DNA of 64,000 nt from Druceiella hillmani (lineage: Eukaryota > Arthropoda > Insecta > Lepidoptera > Hepialidae), in contig JAYKKI010000009.1 of assembly GCA_039881145.1 (NCBI GenBank), positions 9,053,501-9,117,500 of the forward strand, given 5' to 3'. This document shows, piece by piece, positions 1-11,739 of this stretch. Made by a program: the position numbers and the translations under genes. The number at the start of each line of letters is the position of its first letter. Positions within the stretch are counted from its first letter, which is position 1. The notes below the pieces were generated by a model, which was not told where the DNA came from, did not search any database, and saw only the letters and a program-made list of their open reading frames with translations.

Positions 1-1290
1 TTCGAGAGTTTTTGCGTTCTCTATCAAAGGAAGACATTCATCTCAATACTCTTTAGGTTTTTTAATTAGGTGCCTTGGAAACTTAAAAGTTATCGGTTCA
101 CTGATTAGTAACTCAACGAATTATTTATAATATATTATTATGTAGGAAGTTTTTAACAACACCCATTTAATTTCATCACGTTGATAATAAATGTTTGCGT
201 TTAAAATATTTTTTTGGAAAAACGTTTTTTGTTTCATAATGTTTTAGTCTTTTCGTGTTGTTTTTATTTTTTTAACTTTGACAAAAACTATGATGGTGGT
301 GAAACTCATTTTCTGCATAGTAAAATAGATTAATGTTTTTTAACAAATATACCTATGATCAATCTACTTTTTAACTTAAATTTTCAAGGTCAAATTTAAA
401 ACAAAATAGCACTTATATGGTGAAAAATATTTATATGTTATTCTAACACTGTAATTTTAAAACGCTTAATATTATCATGAGAGGCTGCACATGATCGTCT
501 AAAGATGAATTTTGAAAAAAAAACCAACGAAGGTATAGTACCTTTTAAATTAGGAAAAAATATATAAATTTCTGAATGCTAGTACCAAGTACTTCTGGAG
601 CTACCTCAAAGTTCCGTGTGGGCGTTCTATTTAGATAAGGTTATTTTACTTTCTTTTACTTTCTTTTTATATATTTATATTTAACATTCAACAAGTATAT
701 GATTAATTTTAAATCAAGTGTTTATCGTGGGTATCTTCTACAAAATTATATAATTCCATTTAATTTATATTAATCTTCAAAATATTAAATTAAAGCAAAC
801 CAATATAGAGTTTCAAATTTATAAACATTTTATCTACATTATAAATTATATTTTTATTTACTTAAACCGCAACATATTTACGTTTGTCTTTCTGTTATAA
901 TAACTATGCAGGATTCAAATTGATGCGGTTTTCACTATCATGTAGTTTGTTTATTCCTAATGCCGACTATGAAAAAATAGTTTGATATTGAGGTTATGGC
1001 AATATTTATGGGGCAATATTTATACTAGAGTATGGGACAGCGGTGGGCGCTACGGAAAAAGAAGACAGAAGTGGCCCCAGGTCGCGGAATGTATGCTCAC
1101 ATTATATAGTTCAATATCACAATCGGCGTTTAGCACCATTGGTAGAGAAAGTTGGTTTATTATAAAGAAAAAACGTAGAAAAACAATCAATGTATCATGC
1201 CTAAAAGGTATCGTTAAGATAAACTATAAAATATGCTGTATTATAGAGAGTTAATTACGTAAAATTGAATGCAGCTAAACAGAATCATTT
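1..1290. other. AT-rich intergenic DNA, nothing recognised
   Basis: No protein family, RNA gene or clear repeat was recognised. A 90-codon open frame at 982-1254 (+) matches nothing I know and has no coding hallmarks beyond being open. Confidence 0.6.
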
Positions 1291-1298
1291 TTCACAGC

Positions 1299-1468
1299 TA
1301 AATGAAACTACGTGATGTAGTATTAAATCTATTTTATTAAAGTTCTTGTGAAATTGGGTATTTGTAAAGATTTTGCCCACTTCAAGATGCTGTAATACAA
1401 CGAAACATATGTCGCGGTAAAGAATTTAAATAAACGAGAAATAATACTACATCATGTAGTTTCATTTA
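1299..1468. mobile_element. MITE with 26 bp terminal inverted repeats
   Basis: The left end (1299-1324) and right end (1443-1468) are inverted complements over 26 bp with one mismatch; the core reads aaatgaaactacgtgatgta. The element is about 170 bp with no coding capacity. A second member sits at 38240-38501 and shares the ends and internal sequence (for example 1390-1440 against 38409-38460). Both ends finish in TA, which would fit a TA target duplication as in Tc1/mariner-derived MITEs, but superfamily assignment is inference. Confidence 0.8.
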
Positions 1469-1484
1469 GATGTTAAAAATTAAA

Positions 1485-1604
1485 TTATACCGAGAACATT
1501 ATTGGTTCTCTTTAAATTGTCTTTTGTTATATTCGAAAAAAGAAGTATATAACTCGTGGATACGAACATATGAATTAGAGTTCCAATATGAAGTAAAGTT
1601 GTAA
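1485..1604 (+). pseudogene. Short coding-like stretch duplicated in the following ORF
   Basis: In one frame this reads 39 codons to a stop at 1602-1604. It is similar at protein level to part of the ORF at 1683-2081: the shared core is LLxSKKxxYNSWIxxYxLEFxYE. DNA identity is high over about 85 bp (1523-1607 against about 1783-1868), with an offset of about 262 bp. The MITE at 1299-1468 lies immediately upstream and may have cut it. No family recognised. Confidence 0.3.
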
Positions 1605-1682
1605 CGACTACAAGGTCATACTACGTTAATTTATTTAAAAAATAGTGCAGGAATATATAAAGAAAATTTAGCTTCAGATGTT

Positions 1683-2081
1683 TTGTTTCGGCTAGATGAT
1701 GTTTTGTTTCGCCAAGACACTAAAACGATTCACTGGTCCAACGTTTTTAGATGCAAAAAGTGTGAAAGAAAATTTTTAAATTGTATTTTGTTATTTTCGA
1801 AAAAAGATGCATATAACTCGTGGATACAAATATATAAACTAGAGTTTAAATATGAAGACAAATTTTCTTACTCAACAAAAACGCCAATGGAGATTAAAAA
1901 AATCAACTTGTGGTCAAATAAAGAAAATGACTTTGAACTGATAGAATGTTATTCAATACACAGGAATAATTACGAAAACCAGAAATATACTGTACAATAC
2001 AATAATTTAAATATTAAAACGCGTGACACATTTATGTCTGTTACATACATCAGTTTCAATTTAAAAAAAATTCATGGTTAA
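1683..2081 (+). CDS. Hypothetical 132-residue ORF, possibly a gene relic
   Basis: The ORF is unusually long and lysine/asparagine-rich for this AT-rich stretch. It contains a CxxC (RCKKCERKF) and the SKKDAYNSWIQIYKLEF segment, which is duplicated upstream in a related frame. I do not recognise the family. The first methionine codon lies next to a small direct repeat (ttttgtttcg at 1681 and 1702), so the start is uncertain. It could be an exon or a relic of a multicopy element, or a chance ORF. Confidence 0.25.
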   Translation: MFRLDDVLFRQDTKTIHWSNVFRCKKCERKFLNCILLFSKKDAYNSWIQIYKLEFKYEDKFSYSTKTPMEIKKINLWSNKENDFELIECYSIHRNNYENQKYTVQYNNLNIKTRDTFMSVTYISFNLKKIHG

Positions 2082-2366
2082 TTTCAAATGGAATGTTTCC
2101 TTTTAAATATTTTAGTCCATTTCACAGCTCATAAAAACCAATAATGAAAAAAGGTAATTTTAGTGATTGATTAGTTATCAGGCAATAAAAAAACTAATAA
2201 ACATTTACTAAGAAAATTTGTCCTAAGAAATGTCGATTTAGTATGTAACAATCGCAATTTCGTTTATATTTTCAACTCAATAAATTTTTCCTCATCATCT
2301 AGTGTCATGGAGTTTCTGCAGAGTTGTCGAGTTGCCATTGTACTATTGGATGCTACCTAATTAATA

Positions 2367-2368
<2 letters not shown>

Positions 2369-2418
<50 letters not shown>
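2369..2418. repeat. (TA)n microsatellite
   Basis: Uninterrupted TA dinucleotides for about 50 bp. Confidence 0.95.
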
Positions 2419-2419
<1 letters not shown>

Positions 2420-2488
2420 CAGGAAATATAATTTTAATGAATTTCATCATGATGAAATTTAAGAACTAAAAGGACAATACCAATTATA

Positions 2489-2935
2489 TCGACTTCGATA
2501 ACAAATCATTTTTCGATACATTAACTTATTCTCATAAAATTTAAAAAACGATATACCATGTTACCTGATGACAGCATTAAACGTTAAAATTCAAAATAAC
2601 CGTGACAATAATACCAAAATGGTAAGTATCGAAGGATAAATAAGTGACATCGATAACGAAACGAGAACATTTTTGGATACTTTCATCTGCTCTAGCAACG
2701 TTTAAAGACGGTTTATCCGTTTTAAATGATAGTACCATTTAAATATTTGAAGTCAATATAATCGTGATAGTAATACCAAAATTGTAAATATCGAAGAGTA
2801 AAATAAGTTACATCGACATCGCTAACAAATCATATTTAGATATATTAAGTTATTTCTATAAAATTTGAAAACTATTTCACTTTTTTACCCAATGGTCCCT
2901 GAATATAATCTATATCATCAAGACTACATGTAGCT
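2489..2935. repeat. Degenerate tandem repeat, period about 160 bp, about 2.6 copies
   Basis: Units start near 2489, 2649 and 2812. Each carries a version of tcgataacaaatcatttttcgata followed about 90 bp later by gtgacaataataccaaaatg and tatcgaagaataaataagt. Copies are perhaps 70 percent alike by eye. No coding content. Confidence 0.65.
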
Positions 2936-4080
2936 ATATGATTAAAATAAACGAGCGATATTCCATAAACCAAAAACTAACTGTGACAGTTAAGTCTAAA
3001 AAACTTGTACACAAAATAAAATTATTTAAATAAATGAAAACGAAAAAATCAAAACAAGGAAATACAAATTACATGAAAATCAGTAAAATCAATGAGATGA
3101 AAAAATATCTCAGGTCGAAAGTTGATAACGCTGCATATTATTTATTGAGGAGATGTAGATAAAAAGATGTGTACAAAACTTGTTTCATTTCATAACAAAA
3201 TTATATTACCAGACTCAAATTTATTATCGGATGAATCGAAATATGTAATAGGATGTTACGTATCATCATCAAGTAACTGTTTACATAAACACAAGTTAGT
3301 GTAATTTATTATCGACACGTGTACACTTGACATTCTAAATAAATTTCGTGTTTGACTTAACAGTGGCTTTTCGTCGCAACACAATTTATAAAATACTTCA
3401 GTTATTAAATATTTATAAATGACTACTGGCATAGCACCTACTTACATACAAATCAAATTAAGCAAACGGATTACAATACTATTGTGAGTTCGAACTTTGC
3501 CCTAGAACCTTCGCTGTTAAGGTCCACTCCCTTCGATGGTACTGTATATAGATGTATAACAGAATTCAGTCAAACACCGGTGAGAGTCCCATTTTGAACA
3601 ACGATCAACTTGTACAGCTTTCTAAAAGTTTTATGTATATTTTCATATGAATGGATACCGTAGGTTACAAACATGTGATACAGTTACCGACAGCGCAACA
3701 TTCAAATTTAGTTTAAGTGAAATGAGATTTTGCTACATTTTCTTTAACTTAGTGTGCATATGTTATTTAAATATGATATATTAATTAAAATTTTAATTTC
3801 AAACAATAAACAGTGAAAGGCTAGGAAAGCAGGTGTAGTTAGTATGGATATGAGGTTAATGAAATAATTTTCCGAAAGTGGATCATTCAGAAATAGATAC
3901 CGGTTTAATAAGGCGGCAAACAAAATATTCCCACGAATGTTAATTAATGAATGTATAAGTAATTCATAAAATAAAAAGCATTGCATTCGGACATATCAAA
4001 GTAATAAAATTTGTCTCAGTGTGATCAAAAGATATTTTAGTAAATGTTTATAAGCAAGTAATTTTTATCCACGGCGGAAC
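2936..4080. other. AT-rich intergenic DNA, nothing recognised
   Basis: I see no gene, element terminus or strong repeat. An open frame at 3744-3986 (-) looks like chance. Confidence 0.55.
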
Positions 4081-4084
4081 GGGG

Positions 4085-4710
4085 GAGGTATATGCGTTTA
4101 GGGTGAGAGTTTGTTTGTTTGATTGTTTGTGACTCATTGGCAATGGTTCTTAGATATGGTGATTACTCACCAGCGCACTCGCAATAATATTTTGTTGCGA
4201 ACGAATATTCCCATTTATCTCCCAAATGGTTTGACCGATTTAGGTACGGTTTTCTGCAAAATATTTGGGACTAACCGAAGATGGTTCTTACATAGGTTTT
4301 ATGGTGTTAGATTACTAGGGGGCACTGCAACATTTTGTTGCAAACGAATGTTTCTGTTTTCTTCAAACCCCTTTGATCGATTTAGATACGGTTTCGAAAA
4401 AAAGTTAGTGATTTAGTGGCAAAGGTTATTAGTCCGGTTTTATGTTTTAACTCATCAGAGCGTGTTGCAATAAACATTTTTGATTGATCTAGATTAACTA
4501 TTTTATGATCTTTCTTTGGCTTTGTCGATGTGTGATCAACATAACACGTTTCTCAAACACTAATTCTTCCAATGCTATACTATTGTGTGGATTATTGAAG
4601 ACTTTTTTTCTATTTAGATCAGTTATTACTACTCCGTCTAAAGATCTTACTCTACTAAGAGGCACATATGCTTGCCCTTTCGCAAATATTTTTTTAGAAG
4701 CTTAGTTATT
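4085..4710 (-). mobile_element. Helitron 3' fragment: helicase C-terminus plus 3' non-coding repeats
   Basis: Read on the minus strand, 4705-4505 encodes FAKGQAYVPLSRVRSLDGVV, then ITDLNRKKVFNNP and a short tail. This is the C-terminal motif VI region (GQxYVxLSRVRS) of the PIF1-like helicase of Helitron Rep-helicase proteins. Homology stops abruptly near 4705, so the rest of the protein is missing. Downstream (4460-4120 in plus coordinates) are about 2.5 copies of a ~150 bp repeat with ttttgttgcraacgaat and tttgaycgatttaggtacgg, typical of the non-coding tail. No clear 3' hairpin/CTRR end was identified, so the outer limit is approximate. Confidence 0.7.
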
Positions 4711-6498
4711 AAGACTGATAATAAAATGCAAAATTAAAATTTTGATTAAGCCCACGACAGATGTAAATTTTAATTAAAAAAGTATGAAATGAAAAGCAAA
4801 ATTAACAATTTTAAAAAAATTACCGATGTATGTAGTCGTTGTAATTGAAAAACGATTAATTTTTTTTGAACTCCCCCCGCCCCCATCTAAAAGAAAGTAA
4901 GAACCTATTAATATAATTACAAACCCAAGTAAGTCTGTTGGGGCTGCCACATGCCTAAAATTTTGCAGTTTTATCAGTTCCTAACTAATTGAGATTATAT
5001 TAGGTGCGCAAATAACTTTTTTATGCTGCTACAATGTTAATGATAATTTTTATTTCTATCAACCATTACAACTAAAATTGTAGATCCTAGAAAAGATATA
5101 TAAATACACTGGATGGAATACAACCTGAACCAGGAAAATATTTCTAGTTTGTAGTGTAATGTTTTGTTAGAAAGCCTACTGTTTACTTAACCACAAATTC
5201 AGAATCAGAATAAAATTTACGAATAAAAATCTCTAATAAGGACTTAATAAAGAAAACTGATTAGGTAGATTAAAAAATTCTCTTTTCCCATGTTTTTTAC
5301 AGATCTCTTCCAAAAATATTAGCATTTACTTATTTCTTTTGCAGGTTTAATTAATTGTATTCTCATAATGAAAATATTCTACTATGTAAATATGATAAAT
5401 AAACATATTTTTACGTTGAATTAAAGTAAATTACAACTAAAAACAGAATCTGATTTTCCATTTATATTACGAATCTTTTTATGCAAGACAACTTGCCATA
5501 TTCCATTCCATGTAGCAGTTACTGGTTCCATATAAATGAGATAGGGACTATGTGTTAGGGCTATTATTCCAAATGTCCAAATGAATAGTAGTTAATGTCC
5601 AAATAAGTCCAAATGGTTAGACACTTAAAAATAAATGTACAGCATAGTAATCAATAAGAGTTTAATTTATTGATCCAATTTTTGTAGCAAAAAATTTCAT
5701 TCAAGCTAAAACTGGACACAAAATTCAATTTATTATGTGAGTATATATTATTAACAAAAACAAATTTTGTAAGTTGGGTTATGACTGTACTAGATGGAGA
5801 TCTAAGTGTACTGGTTCTCAGCGCGGCTGCAGGTAATTCGATTAGAACATTGCCTGGTAACCTTCAAGTTATTGCATCAAGTTGCCAATGGACTTAGGTG
5901 GTAAATTGGAACAACTACTCACCGAGATCACTGCTTGCATTGATGTTGTAGATTTAAATGTTTACGTTTTGAAAAAACAGGGATATAAAAGTGCTACATC
6001 GGAGCTACATGATTGAATTATAAAAGCGAGATGATATGATTTCCTTTAAATTTTAATGATCACATAGTTATCCTACAGAAAAAAATATTTATTTAATTTG
6101 AGGGACATTAGCAAAGTTTAAGATTTGTAACTTTACTTATATTTAAAGCATTAGATATTTAATTACAATTATTTTTCATATTCACTATTGACTTAAATAT
6201 AAATAACATTTTATCAAATTGAATGTAAGGTAGTCATTAAATTTAAGCTAAAAGCAGCTAAGCGATACGGAAGGTCTGTGGTCTGTGAAAAATAAATAAG
6301 GAAAATAGGGTCGCTTTCGATAATGCAGGATAATGACAAGATATTTTTATTTCTACTCAGTAAACGTGTATCTCACAAACCGGTGGGAAACAAGAAAATC
6401 TGTGTCACAGCAATTTGTCAAAGTATTTACTGAAAAAGAATATAAGTTCCAATTATTGTTCTTTTAGTTCTGTACATTAGTGAGTTTCATCGTAATTT

Positions 6499-6500
<2 letters not shown>
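4711..6500. other. AT-rich intergenic DNA, nothing recognised
   Basis: No feature supported. There is no open frame longer than about 60 codons. Confidence 0.55.

Positions 6501-6502
<2 letters not shown>

Positions 6503-6562
<60 letters not shown>
6503..6562. repeat. (AT)n microsatellite
   Basis: Pure AT dinucleotide run of about 60 bp. It lies 3' of the minus-strand LINE fragment and could have grown from its tail, which is inference. Confidence 0.95.
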
Positions 6563-6567
<5 letters not shown>

Positions 6568-6789
6568 CTGTTTCAATTTATAACCGATTGAAGCAAAACT
6601 ATTGCTGATATATTTCGTATAGTGTTTAGAGTAACAAGAAAAAGCAAAGAGAACAAGTTTACATGTTCCTTTCCTTTTTGTGTTTCTCATTCAATTTAAA
6701 CAGAACTTTCACCGATGTGTTAAGTTGTGACTATTTTCGATAAAACTTCAATCAATGCCTGTGAAAGTAAAATAAAATGAATAAGGAAA

Positions 6790-7320
6790 CTGTTGATGTA
6801 TTCTTCTTCTTTTTCTTCCAAGGTTGATAAAACCTTTTGTAAGTCTTGGTCTCTTCCACAGCTACTCTCCATCTGACTCGATTATTCGATTCTCTTCTCC
6901 ATTTAGCGAAGTATAACATCCTACTAAGATTTTCCTCCACACAATCGAAACATCTTTATTTCTTTTATTGCGGCTTCCATCTGCTTATAGTTTTGGCAAC
7001 CCTATTGCCTGGCATTATTTTCAGATTATCCACTAATATTAGACACTGTGCCTTACTGAACCTAACAATGACTATTTTTACCGTCAGTATTTCCAGTTCG
7101 TGATTCATCCTCTTACGATGTGTCAATGTCATCCTTCTCTTTTGCTCTAATATTTTTCCAAGTACCTTCTTTTATATAAGGCAATTTTTGTTCATCTCAC
7201 TAGATTAAAGATCAGATGTTGCTCGAGTAAATCACAACTGGTCTCACAATAGTCCCGTAGATAATTAATATCAATTCTGTGCTTTAGAGATTTGAGCTTA
7301 AGGGTAGTACAGCGATGGTG
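6790..7320 (-). pseudogene. Non-LTR retrotransposon (LINE) reverse transcriptase, C-terminal part
   Basis: On the minus strand, 7260-7200 reads GTIVRPVVIYSS, matching the conserved (T)IIRPVVxYGSETW segment after the RT core of many arthropod LINEs. It is preceded by a relic of the LKSKLLSxxTKxxxY region. Further on, 6965-6820 reads CVEENLSRMLYFAKWRRESN followed by RVRWRVAVEETKTYK, matching the terminal WxxxVxxDLxxM...WRxxAxxRxxWRxxVxxAK tail. Stops and frameshifts interrupt it. The RT core lies next door on the opposite strand. Clade not determined. Confidence 0.75.
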
Positions 7321-7449
7321 ATTGAATTATACATTATACAACACACAAACTTCTTAATCCACGGAAGATGCTTAACATCTCACACTACTCACATTATGTG
7401 AGGTGCAAGTGGCTCTGCGCTGCCTGGAAAACAATAGGGCATCCGAACT

Positions 7450-8342
7450 GAACCTATTACTGCCGAATTTCTTCAGAAAGAGTGGACCTTGTACTTGTCA
7501 ATAAAATCTGGAAAGATAAGCAGAAATGCAAATAATTGTTAACAATAAAAAAACAATAGATCGTTTATTTGCCCAAAGGTATAAATTCCTCATCAGGTTT
7601 ATATTCAAGAAAGCAGAGAAACCCGTGTGCAGTCATTACGGATTTCGGTACTTTTAGCTGCCTAGAAAGCATTCTGTGGAGTTATATATAAAAGATTAAA
7701 TGGGTATGCTGAGAAAATTCTGGGGAAGTAGTAGTGTAGCTTTAGACGTGACCATTTTACTACAGATTAGACACAACAATTTTGTCAAACACTAGGGAAA
7801 ACTGACGAGTAAAACACAGACCTTCTCCAAATTTTTTTGACTTTAAGAAGGCATTTAATAATATTAACCGTACAAAGTACCACCCTCTTCAGTGTACCAC
7901 CAAATACCACACCGTGATGGTGTTCAATGTACCCTATAAGCTAATAAATCATGTTGAGGTGACCCTGAGTCCAAATCCGCCGTGGTAACGCAGAACATAT
8001 TATCAGAACGTTATGAAATCCATTTTGGAGTCAAATAAGGCGATGTTCTATCCACTATGGTCTTCAACCTTGTTATACCAAGGGCTGATCGATTATATCT
8101 CCAAAATTAAAACGTGTACTGATGACATAATTATCGGCAGCAAGTCTAAAAATTGAAAGATAGCCCACAGCTTGAACATTGAGATAGAAGCAAAAAATTT
8201 TTGGAATTCAAGTGAACGCTTCTAAAAATAAATAGCTTACGACAAAGAGACAGCGCAGACCACCTTCAAACATCTTTTTGGAAATGGCACCATCGAGGAA
8301 GTAGAGAGCTTTAAGTATATGGAGCTGACCCCAGATATTTAA
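7450..8342 (+). pseudogene. Non-LTR retrotransposon reverse transcriptase core, decayed
   Basis: Frames on the plus strand give, in order, IFKKAEKPVCSHYG (7610-7652; expected YKKGDxxxCxNYRGIS), YKRLNGYAEKILG (7690-7728), FFDFKKAFNNINRTK (7838-7880; RT motif around the first catalytic Asp), KLINHVEVTL (7940-7970), the catalytic box as CTDDIIIG (about 8115-8138; normally YADD) and EEVESFKYMELT (8297-8333). Several stops and frameshifts break the frame, so no enzyme can be made. The C-terminal continuation is the minus-strand fragment at 6790-7320. Confidence 0.85.
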
Positions 8343-8344
8343 AC

Positions 8345-9700
8345 TATTAACTTTTTAGTAGATGCGTTCCTATTATATACGATATTAAACTAAGTAAGGA
8401 ATATTACAATAATTACAAAGATTTATCATAATATTTACGCTATAGTTTAGCTAGATGCGATTCATGAGGATAACGAGGTGCCAATTAGTTTTGTTTTAAA
8501 AACTGACCTGATTTTTTCGCCGCTTCTAACTTCTCCTCGACGCAGTTAATGAAACGATACTGTTCGGGTTAATCACGTAACAAATTTAAAAAAAATTAAG
8601 CCTTAATAATATATGAAAAGTAGGTAACAAAAGTGCTGCATTAAAATATATAATTTATTAGGGATATAATTTTGAAGTTTTGTTTAAAGCACGATTTCAT
8701 AGTACCGCATAAATTGTCAAGAAAATTTCTATTCATATTCTGAAAAAGTTATAATTTTTTACGATAATTTTATTATCATCTTTATTCAGATGAACAAAGC
8801 CAATTTTCGTATTAGAAAGCAGATACTAACAAATAAACGAGGAAATTAGCAACAGTTTCTGATTTGATAACTATTAAACAATTAAAGTAACATCCGTTAG
8901 TATCCGCTAACTACTAATTTCGATATAATTTACTTATGTAAAAGTATGAAATGAAAAATCGTGTTTTATTGTAATGGGCAAAAAATTTGAAAAGTAAAAA
9001 AAAAATAACAGGTTTAACCAAGCATACGATACGAACCCCAGCAAGAAAGTTCCCCAGAGATATTTAGATAAAATGCAATGTCGTTTTGTAATTGAAATAA
9101 GATTATTGATTGCACACTAAATAATTCACTATCTACAAAAGCTGTATTTTCTGTGTAGAAGTCCCGACGAGTAAAATATTTCACCAAACCTCTTGTTTAT
9201 TTCACATTGCTGAGGTTTTATTCTGAAAACTTGCGAGATAAACGACTTTGGCCAGCCTATTGATTTTGAAACATAGTTTTATTGTGTTTAAATAATTGTT
9301 GATCTTCAATTAAAGTATAAATTACATACTCTTCACTGAATATCATAATAAACCTTGTATTAATTTTAATATTTTGTAAAGAAGTTACAAAAAGTATTTT
9401 GAAACATACAGCTATTTTTAGCATTTTCATGTTTTATTGTAATTACGATATTAATTTCAATTAATATTTCACCTGAAATATTTATATTCCATTAAATGTA
9501 AATTTCAATTTCCATATCAATATTATAATAATTATATTTGTTATAACATGGCGTTAACAGTTGTTTTATCTTATAAAACCCTAAATTCGCTAGCTCTTTG
9601 TGTTTAAAGTTTAAATTTGAATATAGTCTCAGATATACCTAATGACATCAAAAAAAAAGTGCCTTGAAGAAAAATTTGCATGTTAAAAATATTACGCAAA
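8345..9700. other. AT-rich intergenic DNA, nothing recognised
   Basis: No gene or element supported. Confidence 0.55.
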
Positions 9701-9704
9701 TATT

Positions 9705-10372
9705 TATTACTTATTATATCGTATTTCAGTGATCCTTTTCTACACAATTATTTATAATTCACATCACGAATTTTGGACCAAAGGGTGAGGTAATATTATC
9801 GTACAGTATGGGAAAAATAATTTTATTCATTCACGATTATTGAAATCCATCAACATGTTAAGCCTCTTCTTAGTTATTGACACTATAGTGATATTTATAT
9901 ATACCGATTTACCTCACGTCGGTATAGAGCAACGCCTTAAATAAATCTCTAAATATTTCAAATATGCATGTAAGATACGTTTTGCATTCGATAAATGGAC
10001 GAAACCCACCGCACCATTAGTGTTCCATACGAACAATTGTTTTTTTTAAAAAAGGGGCGAAGTCTAATTATACATTCGGAGATATGGTGCGGGCAACAAC
10101 TGTCGAGTTTTTTTCGGAAAGGTTTTTGGAAAAAATACTGAAAATACAAGATACATATAATAGAATCTATGCTTTATCGACCTTTCATTTTATGCTCCAT
10201 ACGATATTTATTTATATTATATCGTATTTCAGTGACCCTTTACTAAACTCTTGTTTATAATTCACATCATGAACTTTGAATAATTTCATTCACTCACAAT
10301 TATTGAAATCTATTAATATATTAAGCCTCTTCTTAGTTATTGACACTTTATTGACACTTTTTACTCTATTAA
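9705..10372. repeat. Direct repeat pair (9705-9900 and 10205-10372)
   Basis: The second copy repeats the first with an offset of about 490 bp. Both carry atatcgtatttcagtga, then tttataattcacatcacgaa, then attattgaaatc and ttaagcctcttcttagttat. Identity looks about 80-85 percent. Intervening and flanking DNA is not recognised. Confidence 0.75.
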
Positions 10373-11055
10373 ATGTGAATTTAAATTTCCCTGTCTTAAA
10401 ATTAGTTTTACTTCCAATTTTACTAGTCTCAATCGACGCCCAAAATGGTGATGCAAACGTTGTTCTTCTATATCAATTGAATCACTTCCACATTGTTTTT
10501 TCCACTTCCATATTGGTGCAACGTAAATATAGGTGTAAAGACAGACATGTGTTATGATTATCGTATATTGTGTATAATTATCACATTTTCACAAATTTGG
10601 ACGTTTACGATCTTCGAGCATATGTAAGATGGATATTTTAATGACCACTTTTTGAACATGTCAGCACAGTTACAATTTGGATATTTACGCATTTTCCAAG
10701 AAGAAAAGAGAAAAGAACAAGGGTAAATCAGAGCGCCTAAGACACATGTCAATAAGCTAGAATATTATCTGTGGTACGCTCCTGTCCTATGTGGGCATCA
10801 CGGGTATTTACTTCAAGTGTGGCTTAAAATGTGTTTTTATTGTTGCATTGGTAGAAAAATAAAAATGAAATATTATATATCATGCGGTAGGTTATACATA
10901 AATTAAATGAAATAAAAGAGTAGAATCACGCGTTCCAAGATAATAAATTATTCAAGTGACCATTCTAATAAATTATCATTTTATGTACCAAATCCTGGAG
11001 TGACATTTTGTATGTGTAGTTTAATTAATTTGTGCGAAAATAGGAGACGCATAAA
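10373..11055. other. AT-rich intergenic DNA, nothing recognised
   Basis: The open frames at 10276-10557 (+) and 10558-10752 (-) resemble no family. The first starts inside the second copy of the direct repeat. Confidence 0.5.
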
Positions 11056-11136
11056 ACCAAAAGAAATATTCTGAAAAACTAGTTCATGACTATCCAAAAG
11101 AAATATTCTGAAAAACCACATCATGACTTTTATAAT

Positions 11137-11197
11137 GTTGGCGTAAATAAAATATGAATGTTACATTTAGTAACGTTAATATTTTATTTACGCCAAC
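11137..11197. repeat. Inverted repeat, 28 bp arms with 5 bp loop
   Basis: The arms 11137-11164 and 11170-11197 are complementary apart from two mismatches; the outer 19 bp (gttggcgtaaataaaatat) match perfectly. Just upstream, a 22-23 bp stretch (ccaaaagaaatattctgaaa) occurs twice, about 44 bp apart (near 11057 and 11096). Possible short foldback element. Confidence 0.85.
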
Positions 11198-11667
11198 CCA
11201 TTATTACGATGCTGAAAATTGCGGCTCGCAATCAAATTTTTCACTTGCATGTTCGTTAATTTATTATACTTTACCTGATTTTATTTGTAGCTGATTTACA
11301 TTAAATTTCGTATTATAAAACTCGTTGCTATAAGAAATAAAAAAATAAACGATACGAATTGTTAAAAAACATGAAAACAACGACTGAAATCGATGTTTAG
11401 TATTTTATTTTTTGATTTTTACTCATCGGATTTGATCAATGATAACTTATTTCATGGGGAAGAACTATGATTATAACTATGCCCATGTCTTTTTAACGTG
11501 GACTTTAGGATTTCTACGGACAGATTAATTTAAAAAATGGATACAAAGTATGTCCGTATGTAATTAATCAAAGTTTTTCTACTGACATATAGCTTGAAAA
11601 TTTTGGAATTTTATCTAAAACCCTTGATAATTTAGAGTTCTGCTACGGTACCATGAACAGCTCTATT

Positions 11668-11737
11668 GAATTAGTTGTGCTCTGTACCAGAGATGGCACT
11701 CTGAATTAGTTGTGCTTTGTACTAGAGATGGCACTCT
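11668..11737. repeat. Tandem duplication of 35 bp
   Basis: gaattagttgtgctctgtac... is repeated head to tail at 11668 and 11703 with two or three differences. Confidence 0.85.
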
Positions 11738-11739
11738 GT

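Noticed and set aside
3481..3560. Possible tRNA or SINE B box (gagttcgaac)
   Set aside because: No matching A box at the right distance and no cloverleaf; a short chance match.
6487..6690. ORFs with long Tyr/Ile repeats, here and at 20.3-20.7, 30.8-31.0, 33.1-33.4, 34.9-35.3, 36.2-36.6, 47.0-47.3 and 55.8-56.1 kb
   Set aside because: They are translations of (TA)n microsatellites, open in both strands, and not genes.
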